Assembly (NCBI GenBank): GCA_021108185.1 | Contig: JAIORJ010000142.1 | Span: forward strand, 1-52,518 | Reading direction: 5' to 3' | Length of the DNA: 52,518 nucleotides | Source of the DNA: Methanococcoides sp. | GTDB taxonomy: Archaea; Halobacteriota; Methanosarcinia; Methanosarcinales; Methanosarcinaceae | Shown here: one piece after another, positions 43,518 through 51,964 of the stretch | Position numbering within the stretch: the stretch's first letter is position 1 | Layout of the letters: each line of letters begins with the position of its first letter | Program-made: the position numbers and the translations under genes | The notes under the pieces: model-generated | Seen by the model: the letters and a program-made list of their open reading frames with translations, nothing else | The model's database searches: none | What the model was told of the DNA's origin: nothing

Positions 43518-44134
43518 TCGAAGAAGAATTCAATGGGGATATTGCAGGTGTTGGAACTCTCTATTACGAAGGACATGACAATCTTTATCTTAACATTACT
43601 AACAGATGCAGTGCAAGCTGTATCTTTTGTATCCGTGATATCTCGGATGGCATTTATGGATATGACCTTCGCCTTAAGAAAGAACCATCCATTGATGAGA
43701 TCCTGGATAAGTTAGGCTCCATTGACCTTGAAAAATACCGTGAGGTCGTTTTCACTGGCTTTGGTGAACCTACTATAAGGTTCGATGTTGTGCTTGAAGT
43801 GACTAGCTGGTTAAAAGAACGTGGGATGAAGGTGCGGATCGATACCAACGGACATGCTCAATTGCTTCATCCTGAAAGAAATGTTATCTCTGAGCTTAAG
43901 GAAGCTGGTCTTGATGAAGTTTCAGTAAGCCTTAATGCCGAATCGAAAGAAAGATATGACGAACTATGCCAGCCTGCTTTTGAAAATGCCTATGAGGCAA
44001 TGCTCGAGTTCACAAAAGAAGCAGTAAATGCCGGAATAGAGGCTCGTATGACCGTGGTGGGTTTCAACGATGTCGATATTCTGAAATGTGAAAAGATAGC
44101 ACATGATATAGGTGCTGCTTTTCACGTAAGATGA
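43514..44134 (+). CDS. Radical SAM protein, TatD-associated type
   Basis: The 206-residue protein has the radical-SAM cluster motif CSASCIFCIRD (CxxxCxxC) preceded by NLYLNITNR, the glycine-rich FTGFGEPTIRFD for SAM binding, RIDTNGHAQLL and EVSVSLNAESKERYDEL. Size and N-terminal layout fit the TatD-associated radical SAM family of unknown substrate. It overlaps the upstream gene by four bases. The convergent engB begins 16 bp after it. Confidence 0.9.
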   Translation: MIEEEFNGDIAGVGTLYYEGHDNLYLNITNRCSASCIFCIRDISDGIYGYDLRLKKEPSIDEILDKLGSIDLEKYREVVFTGFGEPTIRFDVVLEVTSWLKERGMKVRIDTNGHAQLLHPERNVISELKEAGLDEVSVSLNAESKERYDELCQPAFENAYEAMLEFTKEAVNAGIEARMTVVGFNDVDILKCEKIAHDIGAAFHVR

Positions 44135-44149
44135 TATCTTAGTCCTATT

Positions 44150-44773
44150 TCAGATATACTTGAAAAGGTCATCCCTTTTTTCTTCGTGGAGACGTTTTCT
44201 AAGAAGGCCTTTAAGGCTTTTTATATCTCCCTTTTTAGCACTGGTGGGTGCAACGATATAGTTCCACTGTTTCCATGGTGCTGACAAACCGAACTTTTCA
44301 ACGATAGCATCAAGCCTCTCATCATGTTCCACATCCTTTATGCGGTCCATCTTGTTGACGGCTATGATGGTGTCGAATCCAAGCTCATTGAAAAAGTCGA
44401 ATATCTCAATGTCGATAGGTATTTCATTCCGGCTTTCCCAGCGTTCAACTACATCGACGAATGAAACGGGATCAGCAACTATCACTGCGATCTTTATCCT
44501 GTCAACATTTTTCTCTATGTAGCGGACGATCTGGTCTTTAACAATGTCCTGCTTCCTGTCCTTTACACCGCTCATGAACCCAAAACCGGGTAGGTCTGTT
44601 ATCAGCATATCGGAAAAAAGGATCTGTGTCGGTTTTAGTGTAACTCCAGGGCGTTTTCCCACCTTTACTTGCTTGCCGGTGAGCTCTCTTATTATGGAAG
44701 ATTTACCAACGTTCGATCTTCCTGAGATGATTATCTCAAATTTGACTTTATCTAGATTCTGCTCATATTTCAT
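44150..44773 (-). CDS. engB: GTP-binding protein EngB (YihA family)
   Basis: The 207-residue GTPase has the P-loop GRSNVGKSSIIREL (G1), the G2/G3 region with TDLPGFGFMSG (DxxG), NKMD (G4) and a SAKKGD G5 loop. In bacteria EngB assists large-subunit ribosome assembly; archaeal homologs are assumed to act alike. It is cytosolic and likely a single-gene transcript, convergent with the radical-SAM operon. Confidence 0.95.
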   Translation of the reverse strand: MKYEQNLDKVKFEIIISGRSNVGKSSIIRELTGKQVKVGKRPGVTLKPTQILFSDMLITDLPGFGFMSGVKDRKQDIVKDQIVRYIEKNVDRIKIAVIVADPVSFVDVVERWESRNEIPIDIEIFDFFNELGFDTIIAVNKMDRIKDVEHDERLDAIVEKFGLSAPWKQWNYIVAPTSAKKGDIKSLKGLLRKRLHEEKRDDLFKYI

Positions 44774-44841
44774 GTCATGCTCCCGCTGTCCAAACTCCTG
44801 AAAGGGCTAAATAGGTTTCGTTCAGTGAATTCCAATATCTA

Positions 44842-46098
44842 TCAGAATGAAAGAGCTTCGTTGATTATTTTCAGTGTGGTGTCCACAAGGTCTCTGATCG
44901 ATCTAATATTTCCATATCTGGGTATATCGGCTTCTATTATCCTATCTTTAGAATTGCTATTGGAAGTGTTCATCTGTGGCCTTGTATCGTCAACATACTC
45001 TTCGATGAACTCTACTTCCTCGTCTTCAAAGATATTGATGAGATAATATCTATTTGTTCTTACTGTGCCGGAATAACCCTTTGCATCAGTAAATTCAATG
45101 ACTGCTGAAGGCACGATCATATTGCCCTGGATCTTGTCAATGTGGACGCTGTATGACAAAGTAGTGGTATTCTCCGGGAAAAGTACAAGGTTTGCCGAGT
45201 TCTTGCCTTCAATAAATTTGGAATCGATGATCATCTCATCGTGAACTCTGATATGTGCTGCCCTATCACCTTCGTTCTTGACATTCACCGTAATGTCGAG
45301 TACTTCCGGATCAGTTTTATTTCCTTTAACGGTCTTTGTAGCGTTGATGTAAGGGCCATGAACTATCAAGTTGGTCGAATTGCTGTATTGGAAATAGGTT
45401 ATCCCTTTATTGACAAACCGTATCTCTGTGGGAGGTATGGTATAATTTCCCGGATACAAGGCTTTTACCGAATACTGGATCACTTCCTTTGAGTAAGGGC
45501 TAAGGTCCGCAATATGGATATCTTCTATTTCCGGGTCAAGGATAAGGTTCTCTGGAAGGGTTTCATTGATAGAGATATTTTCTATATTGCTACCTCTAAG
45601 GTTGTGCAACTGGATGGTGATGTATGCCCGTTCATCAATATTTGCATTCTTTAATTTTGTCTTCGAGACCTGAAGCGTTGCGTTGACCCAGCTGTCAGCT
45701 TCGCCCGTTGTAACATTAAAAATTGACACTCCTATCTTTGTGTATGGGGATGATATGTCATTGCCGGTCACCACTTCCAGAGCAGTTATGTTCAACCTTC
45801 CATCAATTATCTTGCTGTCAGGTATATTACTATTATTGACCGAGAGCAGAATATTCCATTCTTCTGAACTTTCTGAAAGGACCGTGAGCATGACATAGTC
45901 TGTATCAACATCAAATGGCTTCGCCTTTGAAAAATCATTTGCTGTTATCAATGATCCATTCACATCGATACTGTCGCCCCAGTACAATGTATGGTTAACA
46001 CGTTCTTCCCAGTTCCCATTCTCCTCTGCTGCTATGGGTGCATTCGCTAAGGCCAAGATCAAGATAGCTAGTATAATGCAAATGTATGCTTTCATCAT
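44842..46098 (-). CDS. Secreted CARDB/COG1361-like repeat protein
   Basis: This 418-residue exported protein has a signal peptide (ICIILAILILALANAPIAA), then tandem beta-sandwich repeats: ITIQLHNLRGSNIENISINE, DITVNVKNEGDRAAHIRVHD. They resemble the COG1361/CARDB modules of archaeal surface proteins. It has no C-terminal anchor. It follows the larger protein by 9 bp and shares its layout, including an N-terminal LYWGDSID motif seen as LHWGDTMA in its neighbour, so the two form a surface pair. Function is unknown; adhesion or S-layer-associated roles are plausible. Confidence 0.8.
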   Translation of the reverse strand: MMKAYICIILAILILALANAPIAAEENGNWEERVNHTLYWGDSIDVNGSLITANDFSKAKPFDVDTDYVMLTVLSESSEEWNILLSVNNSNIPDSKIIDGRLNITALEVVTGNDISSPYTKIGVSIFNVTTGEADSWVNATLQVSKTKLKNANIDERAYITIQLHNLRGSNIENISINETLPENLILDPEIEDIHIADLSPYSKEVIQYSVKALYPGNYTIPPTEIRFVNKGITYFQYSNSTNLIVHGPYINATKTVKGNKTDPEVLDITVNVKNEGDRAAHIRVHDEMIIDSKFIEGKNSANLVLFPENTTTLSYSVHIDKIQGNMIVPSAVIEFTDAKGYSGTVRTNRYYLINIFEDEEVEFIEEYVDDTRPQMNTSNSNSKDRIIEADIPRYGNIRSIRDLVDTTLKIINEALSF

Positions 46099-46107
46099 AT
46101 GACCCTT

Positions 46108-47760
46108 TTAATTTTTTCTTCTCAGCAGGTATACGCCTGCAATACTGGCGATAGCGAAAAGGGAACCAAATCCGGGTTGAACCTTTTCTTCACTTGTTTG
46201 TTCAAGGTTGGCTCCATAATTTCCAGAAGCTGAGTGCGAAGCTGCCCAAGTGTCTGAATTATCTGAACTATCTGAAGTGCCTGATGTGCCTGAAGTTTCA
46301 GTATCTACTGTTTCAGGTGGGACCTCTACTGTTATGCTGGGCATGTTCGATATCTTTTCACCTTTGAAACCTTCAATATCGATGAACGTTGCAGTTGCAG
46401 GAGGAATTTTAAATATGCCAAGTTCGTTCATTTTCAAGATGTATGTATAACTACTGGATTGGTCTTTACCAAGAACTATGTCGAGGATCGTGTCCCCGCT
46501 AATGAATGTTGTACCTTCCGGGAACTGGGTTGAAGTGACCCTTGTGCTGGCATCCCTGTTACCTTCATTCTTCGCCGTAACTGTTACTTTCACTTCATTT
46601 TCAGGTCTTATGGTCGACTTGTCCAATGTCTGGGTTATTACGATATCCGGACCGTTGATGGTTACCTGCGGGCCATTTGACTCGTAGGTATACTCTTTGT
46701 CATTAGAAGCTACAAATGATGCAGTTGCTTTAGGGGCGGTAAACGTACCTTCTTTAAGTGGTTTCAATGAATATGAAAATACTTCTTTTGTTTCGCCTGG
46801 TGCGAATGAGAGGGTCTTTTCAAGGGTTATACTGTCCTTCAATTCAACACCCTCGATGATGGAATCCCTTATGGTGACTGAATTAATATTGTAGTTACCC
46901 GAATTGCGGACAGCTACAAGAACGTGTGCAGTTTCATCCATGTAGATCTCTTTTGTCATGGATTTAGTAAGTATGAATTCGACCTTCGGCTCAATTGTAA
47001 TGGTCTTTGATTCGCTGTCCTCATACAGATCGTTGTTGATGTCTTTGGCTTCAATTATGGCATTTATGTCAATTTCAGTTTTATCCCATGGATGAGGTAT
47101 TTTGAATTTGACCGTTATGGGTTCGGAAACCTCGCCCTTTTCAAGACTATAAATGTCGTGGTTGAGCTTTCCATCCACGATCTCCAGTCCATCTGGCTCG
47201 ATAATGAGTTCAATATTCTTGCCCTGTGCAGCTCCTGTGTTCTTTACGGAAAATGTCGCAGTGATCACCTGGTTTGAACTCATGGTCTTCGGATCGTATG
47301 TGTCCTTGTCTGTACTGATCGTAATATCAAATTTCGGCAATCCCCTTCTGTAGATCTCTATCGCTGCGGTAGGATCCTCCATATTGCCGGTCCATTCGTC
47401 AATGTTCACTTTTACTGCCTTTGCATGGACCCTTATGTCCTGTCCATCTGCCTCATCCCTGTACTCAAGGCTCTGGCCGACCCGTATGAAACTGAAATCT
47501 TTAACTTCATTGTTCCTTGTCAGTGAAATATGCACATATCCATCTTTGGTGAAATCTTCCGCTTTTATTATGTACCTATCACTACCTTCTCCATTAGCCA
47601 TCGTATCTCCCCAGTGCAATGTGGAAGTGGCAGTTGATTTCCATTCAACATCTTCGATAGAGTATGCAGACGCGGTTAATGGGAGCAAGCAAAGGAATAT
47701 CAATAGTGCAGAGAACACCAGTAAAGATATTGAGCGTAGAGATACAGCTTTCCGGAGCAT
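46108..47760 (-). CDS. Large secreted surface protein with PGF-CTERM-like anchor
   Basis: The 550-residue exported protein has a signal peptide, an LHWGDTMA domain, three or four beta-sandwich repeats (TFSVKNTGAAQGKNIELII, VAVRNSGNYNINSVTIRD, VTAKNEGNRDASTRVT), a Ser/Thr-rich linker and a C-terminal PGFGSLFAIASIAGVYLLRRKN. PGF, a helix and an Arg-rich tail are marks of PGF-CTERM archaeosortase substrates. It is likely lipid-anchored on the cell surface after cleavage. First gene of a two-gene operon. Confidence 0.85.
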   Translation of the reverse strand: MLRKAVSLRSISLLVFSALLIFLCLLPLTASAYSIEDVEWKSTATSTLHWGDTMANGEGSDRYIIKAEDFTKDGYVHISLTRNNEVKDFSFIRVGQSLEYRDEADGQDIRVHAKAVKVNIDEWTGNMEDPTAAIEIYRRGLPKFDITISTDKDTYDPKTMSSNQVITATFSVKNTGAAQGKNIELIIEPDGLEIVDGKLNHDIYSLEKGEVSEPITVKFKIPHPWDKTEIDINAIIEAKDINNDLYEDSESKTITIEPKVEFILTKSMTKEIYMDETAHVLVAVRNSGNYNINSVTIRDSIIEGVELKDSITLEKTLSFAPGETKEVFSYSLKPLKEGTFTAPKATASFVASNDKEYTYESNGPQVTINGPDIVITQTLDKSTIRPENEVKVTVTAKNEGNRDASTRVTSTQFPEGTTFISGDTILDIVLGKDQSSSYTYILKMNELGIFKIPPATATFIDIEGFKGEKISNMPSITVEVPPETVDTETSGTSGTSDSSDNSDTWAASHSASGNYGANLEQTSEEKVQPGFGSLFAIASIAGVYLLRRKN

Positions 47761-48052
47761 AGGACACCTTTTTTGAATTGTTGATATTGATCAGGGTATA
47801 TTTATGATCGGATCATATGACCTCTGATCAACTTTTAAAATGGTCGAATATATTTATGTATTTATTGCTTGGTATTATATATTATTGTATTTTATTTAAC
47901 TTTATAGTTTAAAGTTATTATAAAACCATAACTTTATAATATAATCATTTTTAGGATGTAGGTGTTTTTCCTGATTCGATTGAAACATGTTTCGTTATAC
48001 TATAAAGGTCATAAAAGTGATAAGAAACATTTATTTGATAATCAAAAAAAAA
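47761..48052. other. AT-rich spacer with palindromes
   Basis: This intergenic stretch precedes the PGF-CTERM protein on the minus strand. It contains repeated AACTTTATA-type and TTAAAGTT inverted words and a perfect 12-bp palindrome GAAACATGTTTC (47982-47993). No gene or clear terminator is visible. Confidence 0.35.
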
Positions 48053-48412
48053 TTAATAATCTTCAGGCAGCATAATTGTGTACTTGCCAAGCTCGTTTAA
48101 TGATATGAATATCTGCTGTTTCTTCCCACTGGGCAGTTCAATCTTACCTGAATAAAACGATTCAGGCTTATCCTTGAAACCACTTGAGGCATTCCGTACA
48201 ATGATGTTAGCCTGATTCAAAAGGTCTAACAGGTTCGGGATATTGATATCATCATCCTGCAAATATCCTTGAGCCATTAGGTTAGTTGTAATGTACCTGA
48301 TGATACCTTTCTCCCATTCAGGATTGACTTGAATGATATCGAAAAGGATTCCATCTTCAACAGCTTGCTCTGACGTGTAAATATAGACAATTTCACCAAA
48401 AATATCATCCAT
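48053..48412 (-). CDS. DUF6573-like protein
   Basis: This 119-residue soluble protein starts MDDIFGEIVYIYTSEQAVEDG, the conserved head of DUF6573, a family common on plasmids, phages and integrated elements. The rest is alpha/beta with SGKKQQIFISLNELGKYTIML at the end. It lies 4 bp after a 67-residue partner. Its presence hints that this spot once received a mobile element. Biochemical function unknown. Confidence 0.65.
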   Translation of the reverse strand: MDDIFGEIVYIYTSEQAVEDGILFDIIQVNPEWEKGIIRYITTNLMAQGYLQDDDINIPNLLDLLNQANIIVRNASSGFKDKPESFYSGKIELPSGKKQQIFISLNELGKYTIMLPEDY

Positions 48413-48416
48413 ACAA

Positions 48417-48620
48417 TCACATCCTCTGCTGGATTGTCACAACAAAGGTTGATCTGTCAGGTGCGATAACAAGCAAGCCATTATCATTAGACAACATCCC
48501 TGCTTCTTCAAATGTCAATACTTCATAGGACAGTATTTCTCCTTCCTCGTCTTCTTCTTCCCAAGTCTTTTCCCATATTGCCTTTTCAAGAAATGTCTTA
48601 AAATCAGATTCGGTTGTCAT
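48417..48620 (-). CDS. Small hypothetical protein, partner of DUF6573 gene
   Basis: The 67-residue protein is acidic (EKTWEEEDEEGEILSYEVLT) and ends LLVIAPDRSTFVVTIQQRM. It has no membrane segment. It precedes the DUF6573 gene by 4 bp and is presumably co-transcribed and perhaps mobile-element derived. I do not recognise the family. Confidence 0.55.
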   Translation of the reverse strand: MTTESDFKTFLEKAIWEKTWEEEDEEGEILSYEVLTFEEAGMLSNDNGLLVIAPDRSTFVVTIQQRM

Positions 48621-48780
48621 AGTTTATCGCCGAAATAATTTATTCAAGACATTCCGAATGTAAACTTTGGAATATTAATTATAATGAACGACTGCAATGA
48701 GTTAGAAGGTGGAGGTAGGCAATGATATTGGTATGTAGGGACGATTAATGTGGATTATCCCTAATAGAAAATTCATTGGT

Positions 48781-48966
48781 TCAAGTTTCCAATCTTTCCC
48801 TAACGTGAGCATTCAGAGTAAAAGGTTTATCACTTGTAGTATTCTGCTTCATGCAATACAAAGTACCCTTAGAGAATCCCATCTTCTTCCTCAACATATC
48901 GGAATCATCTCTTTCACCAACATAAATAGGCTTGCTAAATTCAACTGGAATCGTTAGTACAACCAT
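48781..48966 (-). pseudogene. Short ORF fragment, possibly a cas1 C-terminal tail
   Basis: This 61-residue frame reads VEFSKPIYVGERDDSDMLR, then KKMGFSKGTLYCMKQN and KPFTLNAHVRERLE. The HTH-like S-K-G-T-L-x-x-M-K segment with a K-P-F-x-L-N-x-H-V ending recalls the C-terminal tail of some archaeal Cas1 proteins. An in-frame TGA immediately precedes the ATG and no ribosome site is visible, so it is more likely a remnant than a gene. The assignment is tentative. Confidence 0.3.
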
Positions 48967-49053
48967 TCAGATGTTATGGTTAATTGTCTACACCATGAAT
49001 ATTTATATTCTTAGTGAGAAACGTATTAGCAGTTAGAAAAAGTGGTGATCAAA

Positions 49054-49563
49054 ATGAACTATAAAATAATTACTGTATTGCTGTTAGCAATGATACTTTT
49101 GATAAGTGCACCCACGGTGTCAGCGAAACACAGCTATTTGGAAGATTTCAATCAGCAATATGATACCGGAGATACAAAGCTGGACTCATGTGATACATGC
49201 CACGAAGTTCAAGATATTGAATCCATAAATCCTTATGGAGAGGCATATCATCAAAATGGAAAAAATCTAGCTTCTATCGAAGCTCTTGACTCGGATGGAG
49301 ATGGATTCACCAATCTGGATGAGATTAATGCTCTGACATTCCCGGGAGATGCTAATGATTACTCGATGACTGACTCTGAAACCGTACCGGAAACGACCGA
49401 CGATGTGACTGAGCCATCAGACGATCCCAGTGAAGAACAGCCAGCTGAAGAATCAAGCGGCGACACAGCAGATGACCAAAAGACACTAGGATTTGAAATG
49501 ATTTTTGCTGTTGTTGGGGTATTAGCAGTCGTTGGTTTGAAGAAAAGGGGATATATAAAATAA
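49054..49563 (+). CDS. Anchored extracellular monohaem cytochrome c-like protein
   Basis: The 169-residue exported protein has a signal peptide (1-24), one CxxCH haem motif (CDTCH, 46-50) followed by NPYGEAYHQNGK, and a thrombospondin-type-3-like Ca repeat (DSDGDGFTNLDEI, about 79-91). A long Glu/Ser/Thr linker ends in a C-terminal helix (145-162) with the tail KKRGYIK. It would hold one covalent haem at the outer face. The start is ATG at 49054 with GGTGATC upstream. Possible role: extracellular electron transfer. No cytochrome-maturation genes are nearby. Confidence 0.8.
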   Translation: MNYKIITVLLLAMILLISAPTVSAKHSYLEDFNQQYDTGDTKLDSCDTCHEVQDIESINPYGEAYHQNGKNLASIEALDSDGDGFTNLDEINALTFPGDANDYSMTDSETVPETTDDVTEPSDDPSEEQPAEESSGDTADDQKTLGFEMIFAVVGVLAVVGLKKRGYIK

Positions 49564-49601
49564 TACTGGATTCCATGACCGTTAAGGAGAAGGAGTTTCA
49601 T

Positions 49602-49928
49602 TCAGATCCACCTTTCATCCCTCTTTTTCTCAGCTTCCTCAAAGGCTCTGTCTGCTTCTTCCTGCTTTGAGTTGTCAACCATTTCCAGATGATTCATACA
49701 CTTGTACCTTATATTAGATATAAACTGAGCAGAATCACGTTTGCCTTCTTTCCCAATATAAGTAACAGAATCAGCATGAACATGCTTCCTTTCAAGAATC
49801 TCAGTATCACCAAATTTAGCTTCTGGATGATCTATCTGGTCGATATTCCTTGTTCCCTCAATGAGCAGTAAAAGAAGTTTTTCCCTTTTTTCAGAAAGCT
49901 ATATTGTGGCACTTAATGAGGATCTCAT
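49602..49928 (-). pseudogene. Decayed/chimeric ORF with in-frame amber codon
   Basis: An ATG at 49926-49928 follows GAGGAG. The frame reads MRSSLSATI, then TAG (plus 49899-49901), LSEKREKLLLLLIEGTRNID and continues open to a TGA at 49602-49604, 108 codons in all. The first part matches the N-terminus of the methanogen HTH regulator family with DUF1724 (LSEKR-x-x-LLLLL-x-x-G). The remainder (KFGDTEILERKHVHADSVTY, then NHLEMVDNSKQEEAD) does not look like the rest of that family. Either the amber is pyrrolysine-decoded, or this is a fused remnant; I favour a remnant. The +300 bp around it hold no other gene. Confidence 0.45.
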
Positions 49929-50088
49929 CGAGACTCCTCTATAAAGTCCAGTATTGACACTAATAATTCATTCAGTTGTTTTTCAGGCTGAACGGGCTGA
50001 ATCGCATAATTGTGTCCTTCTCTTAAATACTATAGCTATTGGTGTTGATTTTTTTAAAAAATTTTTCATTTGCATATAAACTAAAGCC

Positions 50089-50197
50089 TTTGGAAATTCT
50101 CATGTCTTTGGAATATCCAACATTCCTAGCTATTTCTTATGGGCATTTCCATTTCCAATATCAGTCGAGTTTCCAAAGCAAATTATGCTATATATTA
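50089..50197 (+). promoter_or_regulatory. APC-permease promoter with four TTTGGAAA-type sites
   Basis: Upstream of the permease are TTTGGAAAT (50089-50097), the palindrome TTGGA-ATA-TCCAA (50108-50120), ATTTCCAA (50151-50158, inverse) and TTTCCAAA (50170-50177, inverse). These are followed by a TATA box (CTATATATTA, about 50188-50197). Four related half sites, two per orientation, suggest binding by a dimeric or oligomeric regulator. The factor is not identified. The rest of the 49929-50252 spacer shows no gene. Confidence 0.5.
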
Positions 50198-50252
50198 TTC
50201 TGATCTATTCTATATTATTACAAGGAATCATTGTTAAAAGGAGTGATGTAAT

Positions 50253-51761
50253 ATGTCTGAGGAAAAGAAATCGGGTGTAGACTGGAAGCACGCAGAGCAA
50301 TGTGCTAAGGTTGTCTGTGAAACCGGTGAGCTTGAACGATCGATCGATTGGAAGCAGGGATTGGCTATTGCTATTGGTGTACCTTTATTGATCTTGCCTT
50401 CGATTGGCTATTTTGCCAGCTATTTATGGTCATTTGCTATTATTGTATGGGGTCTCTCTGTATTCCAGGGATTTATGCAGAACCTCGCTTATGGTGAACT
50501 CGCAACTACATTCCCTAATGCATCCGGTCTGCCTGGATTTGCACAGAATGTTTTCAAGTCACCTGATCACAAAGGAAAGTACGACAAGGGTAAATTGATC
50601 GGTGGATTCAGTGCATGGAGCTACTGGTTCGCATGGAACCCTGTACTTGCTATCTTCGCAATTCTTATTGGTTTTTATCTTCACAGTTTGTTCCCTTCAC
50701 TTGCAGCAACTTTCTCCCAGTACCAGCTTTCAATGATAGCAGGTGTTGTGATATTTGGTGGTCTTATTCTTGTGAACTACCGTGGACTTTCGAGTGGTGC
50801 TGTTGTAGGTTATATCCTCGCGGCTTTCTCACTTATCCCAATGGCAATTATTACACTGGCACCTTATGTGACCGGTGATTTCGTAATGACTAACATCACC
50901 AGTACATGGTTACCAACTGACTGGGTATGGGATCTCTCACACATACTGATCTTGCTTGGTATCTTTGCAATGGCTCAGTGGAGTGCTTGTGCATGGGAAA
51001 CTGCAGCTATCTATGGTCCGGAATATAAGAATCCTGGTACCGATGTACCAAAGGCATTGTTCTCCTGTGGTGCTATCTGTCTGGTAGCTTTCATCCTTGT
51101 ACAGATGACCATTACTGGTGTACTGGGAATCGATGGTATTGCAGCTGCACCAATTGACCCAATGCTTCCGCTTGCACAGGCAGCGCTCGGTGACTTCGGT
51201 TCAACAATTGCTATTGTCATGCTCATTGCAGCAATGGTATTGATCATCCAGACTGCATACCTTGGTGCATCAAGGGCAATGCACTCAATGGCAACTGAAG
51301 GAAATCTTCCTAAAGTATTTGCAAAGACAAATGCACATGGTACTCCGGTCCTTGCAATGGTCGTTATCGGTATCTTCAACCTTATACTGATTTCAATGGG
51401 CACTCCTACAGCTATCCTTGCTGCATCAGCTATTGGATATGTTTGTGCTAACGGTATCAGTCTCTTCGCATATGTTAAGGCAAAATCAAGCCCACACCTT
51501 TTGGGTCTCGACAGGCCATTCAAGGCACCAGCAGGATGGAAGAACGTTGCATTGATGTTTGGTCTTTTCAACCTCCCACTCTGTCTGATCGGTGTGATCT
51601 ACCTTAACACCATTGAAGGAAGCTGGTTCTCAACGGTTGTCGGTATTTGTGTACTCGGTCTGTACATCCCAATGTGGTTCTACTCACAGCACGAGGCACA
51701 TGTTGACAAGATGGCTGCTGTAAGCATAAGTATGGTATCAGAAACTTCAAAGAAGAAGTGA
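50253..51761 (+). CDS. APC-superfamily amine/amino-acid permease
   Basis: The 502-residue integral membrane transporter has about 12 helices. APC-type features include VPLLILPSIGYFA in helix 1, GELATTFPNASGLPGFAQ (helix 3 and following loop), WSYWFAWNPVLA, WSACAWETAAIYGPEYKNPG and TAILAASAIGYVCANG. The hydrophilic N-terminus carries HAEQCAKVVCETG. It imports an amine or amino acid with a cation. In methylotrophic methanogens APC proteins serve as methylamine permeases, so a methylated-amine substrate is plausible, but no methyltransferase gene is visible here. AAAAGGAGTG precedes the ATG, and a strong terminator follows. Confidence 0.88.
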   Translation: MSEEKKSGVDWKHAEQCAKVVCETGELERSIDWKQGLAIAIGVPLLILPSIGYFASYLWSFAIIVWGLSVFQGFMQNLAYGELATTFPNASGLPGFAQNVFKSPDHKGKYDKGKLIGGFSAWSYWFAWNPVLAIFAILIGFYLHSLFPSLAATFSQYQLSMIAGVVIFGGLILVNYRGLSSGAVVGYILAAFSLIPMAIITLAPYVTGDFVMTNITSTWLPTDWVWDLSHILILLGIFAMAQWSACAWETAAIYGPEYKNPGTDVPKALFSCGAICLVAFILVQMTITGVLGIDGIAAAPIDPMLPLAQAALGDFGSTIAIVMLIAAMVLIIQTAYLGASRAMHSMATEGNLPKVFAKTNAHGTPVLAMVVIGIFNLILISMGTPTAILAASAIGYVCANGISLFAYVKAKSSPHLLGLDRPFKAPAGWKNVALMFGLFNLPLCLIGVIYLNTIEGSWFSTVVGICVLGLYIPMWFYSQHEAHVDKMAAVSISMVSETSKKK

Positions 51762-51791
51762 TATGAAACAACTCCTCTATCTGTTGAAAAG

Positions 51792-51824
51792 TCCCCGGAT
51801 CTCTCCGGGGAATGCTACCTTTTT
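51792..51824 (+). terminator. Strong intrinsic terminator after the permease gene
   Basis: TCCCCGG-(ATCTC)-TCCGGGGA, an eight-to-nine-pair GC-rich hairpin (51792-51811), is followed by a T run at 51820-51824. Confidence 0.75.
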
Positions 51825-51964
51825 AGATGAAAAACTGGAATTCTGATCAGTAATATGACAATGTCCGTAATGAGTGACGGTATGCATTACAGTATGGCAT
51901 GAATGGAAGCATATTGGGATATGGGTACGAGATTAGTCATTTTTGGGATGATCTGGATGTTACT

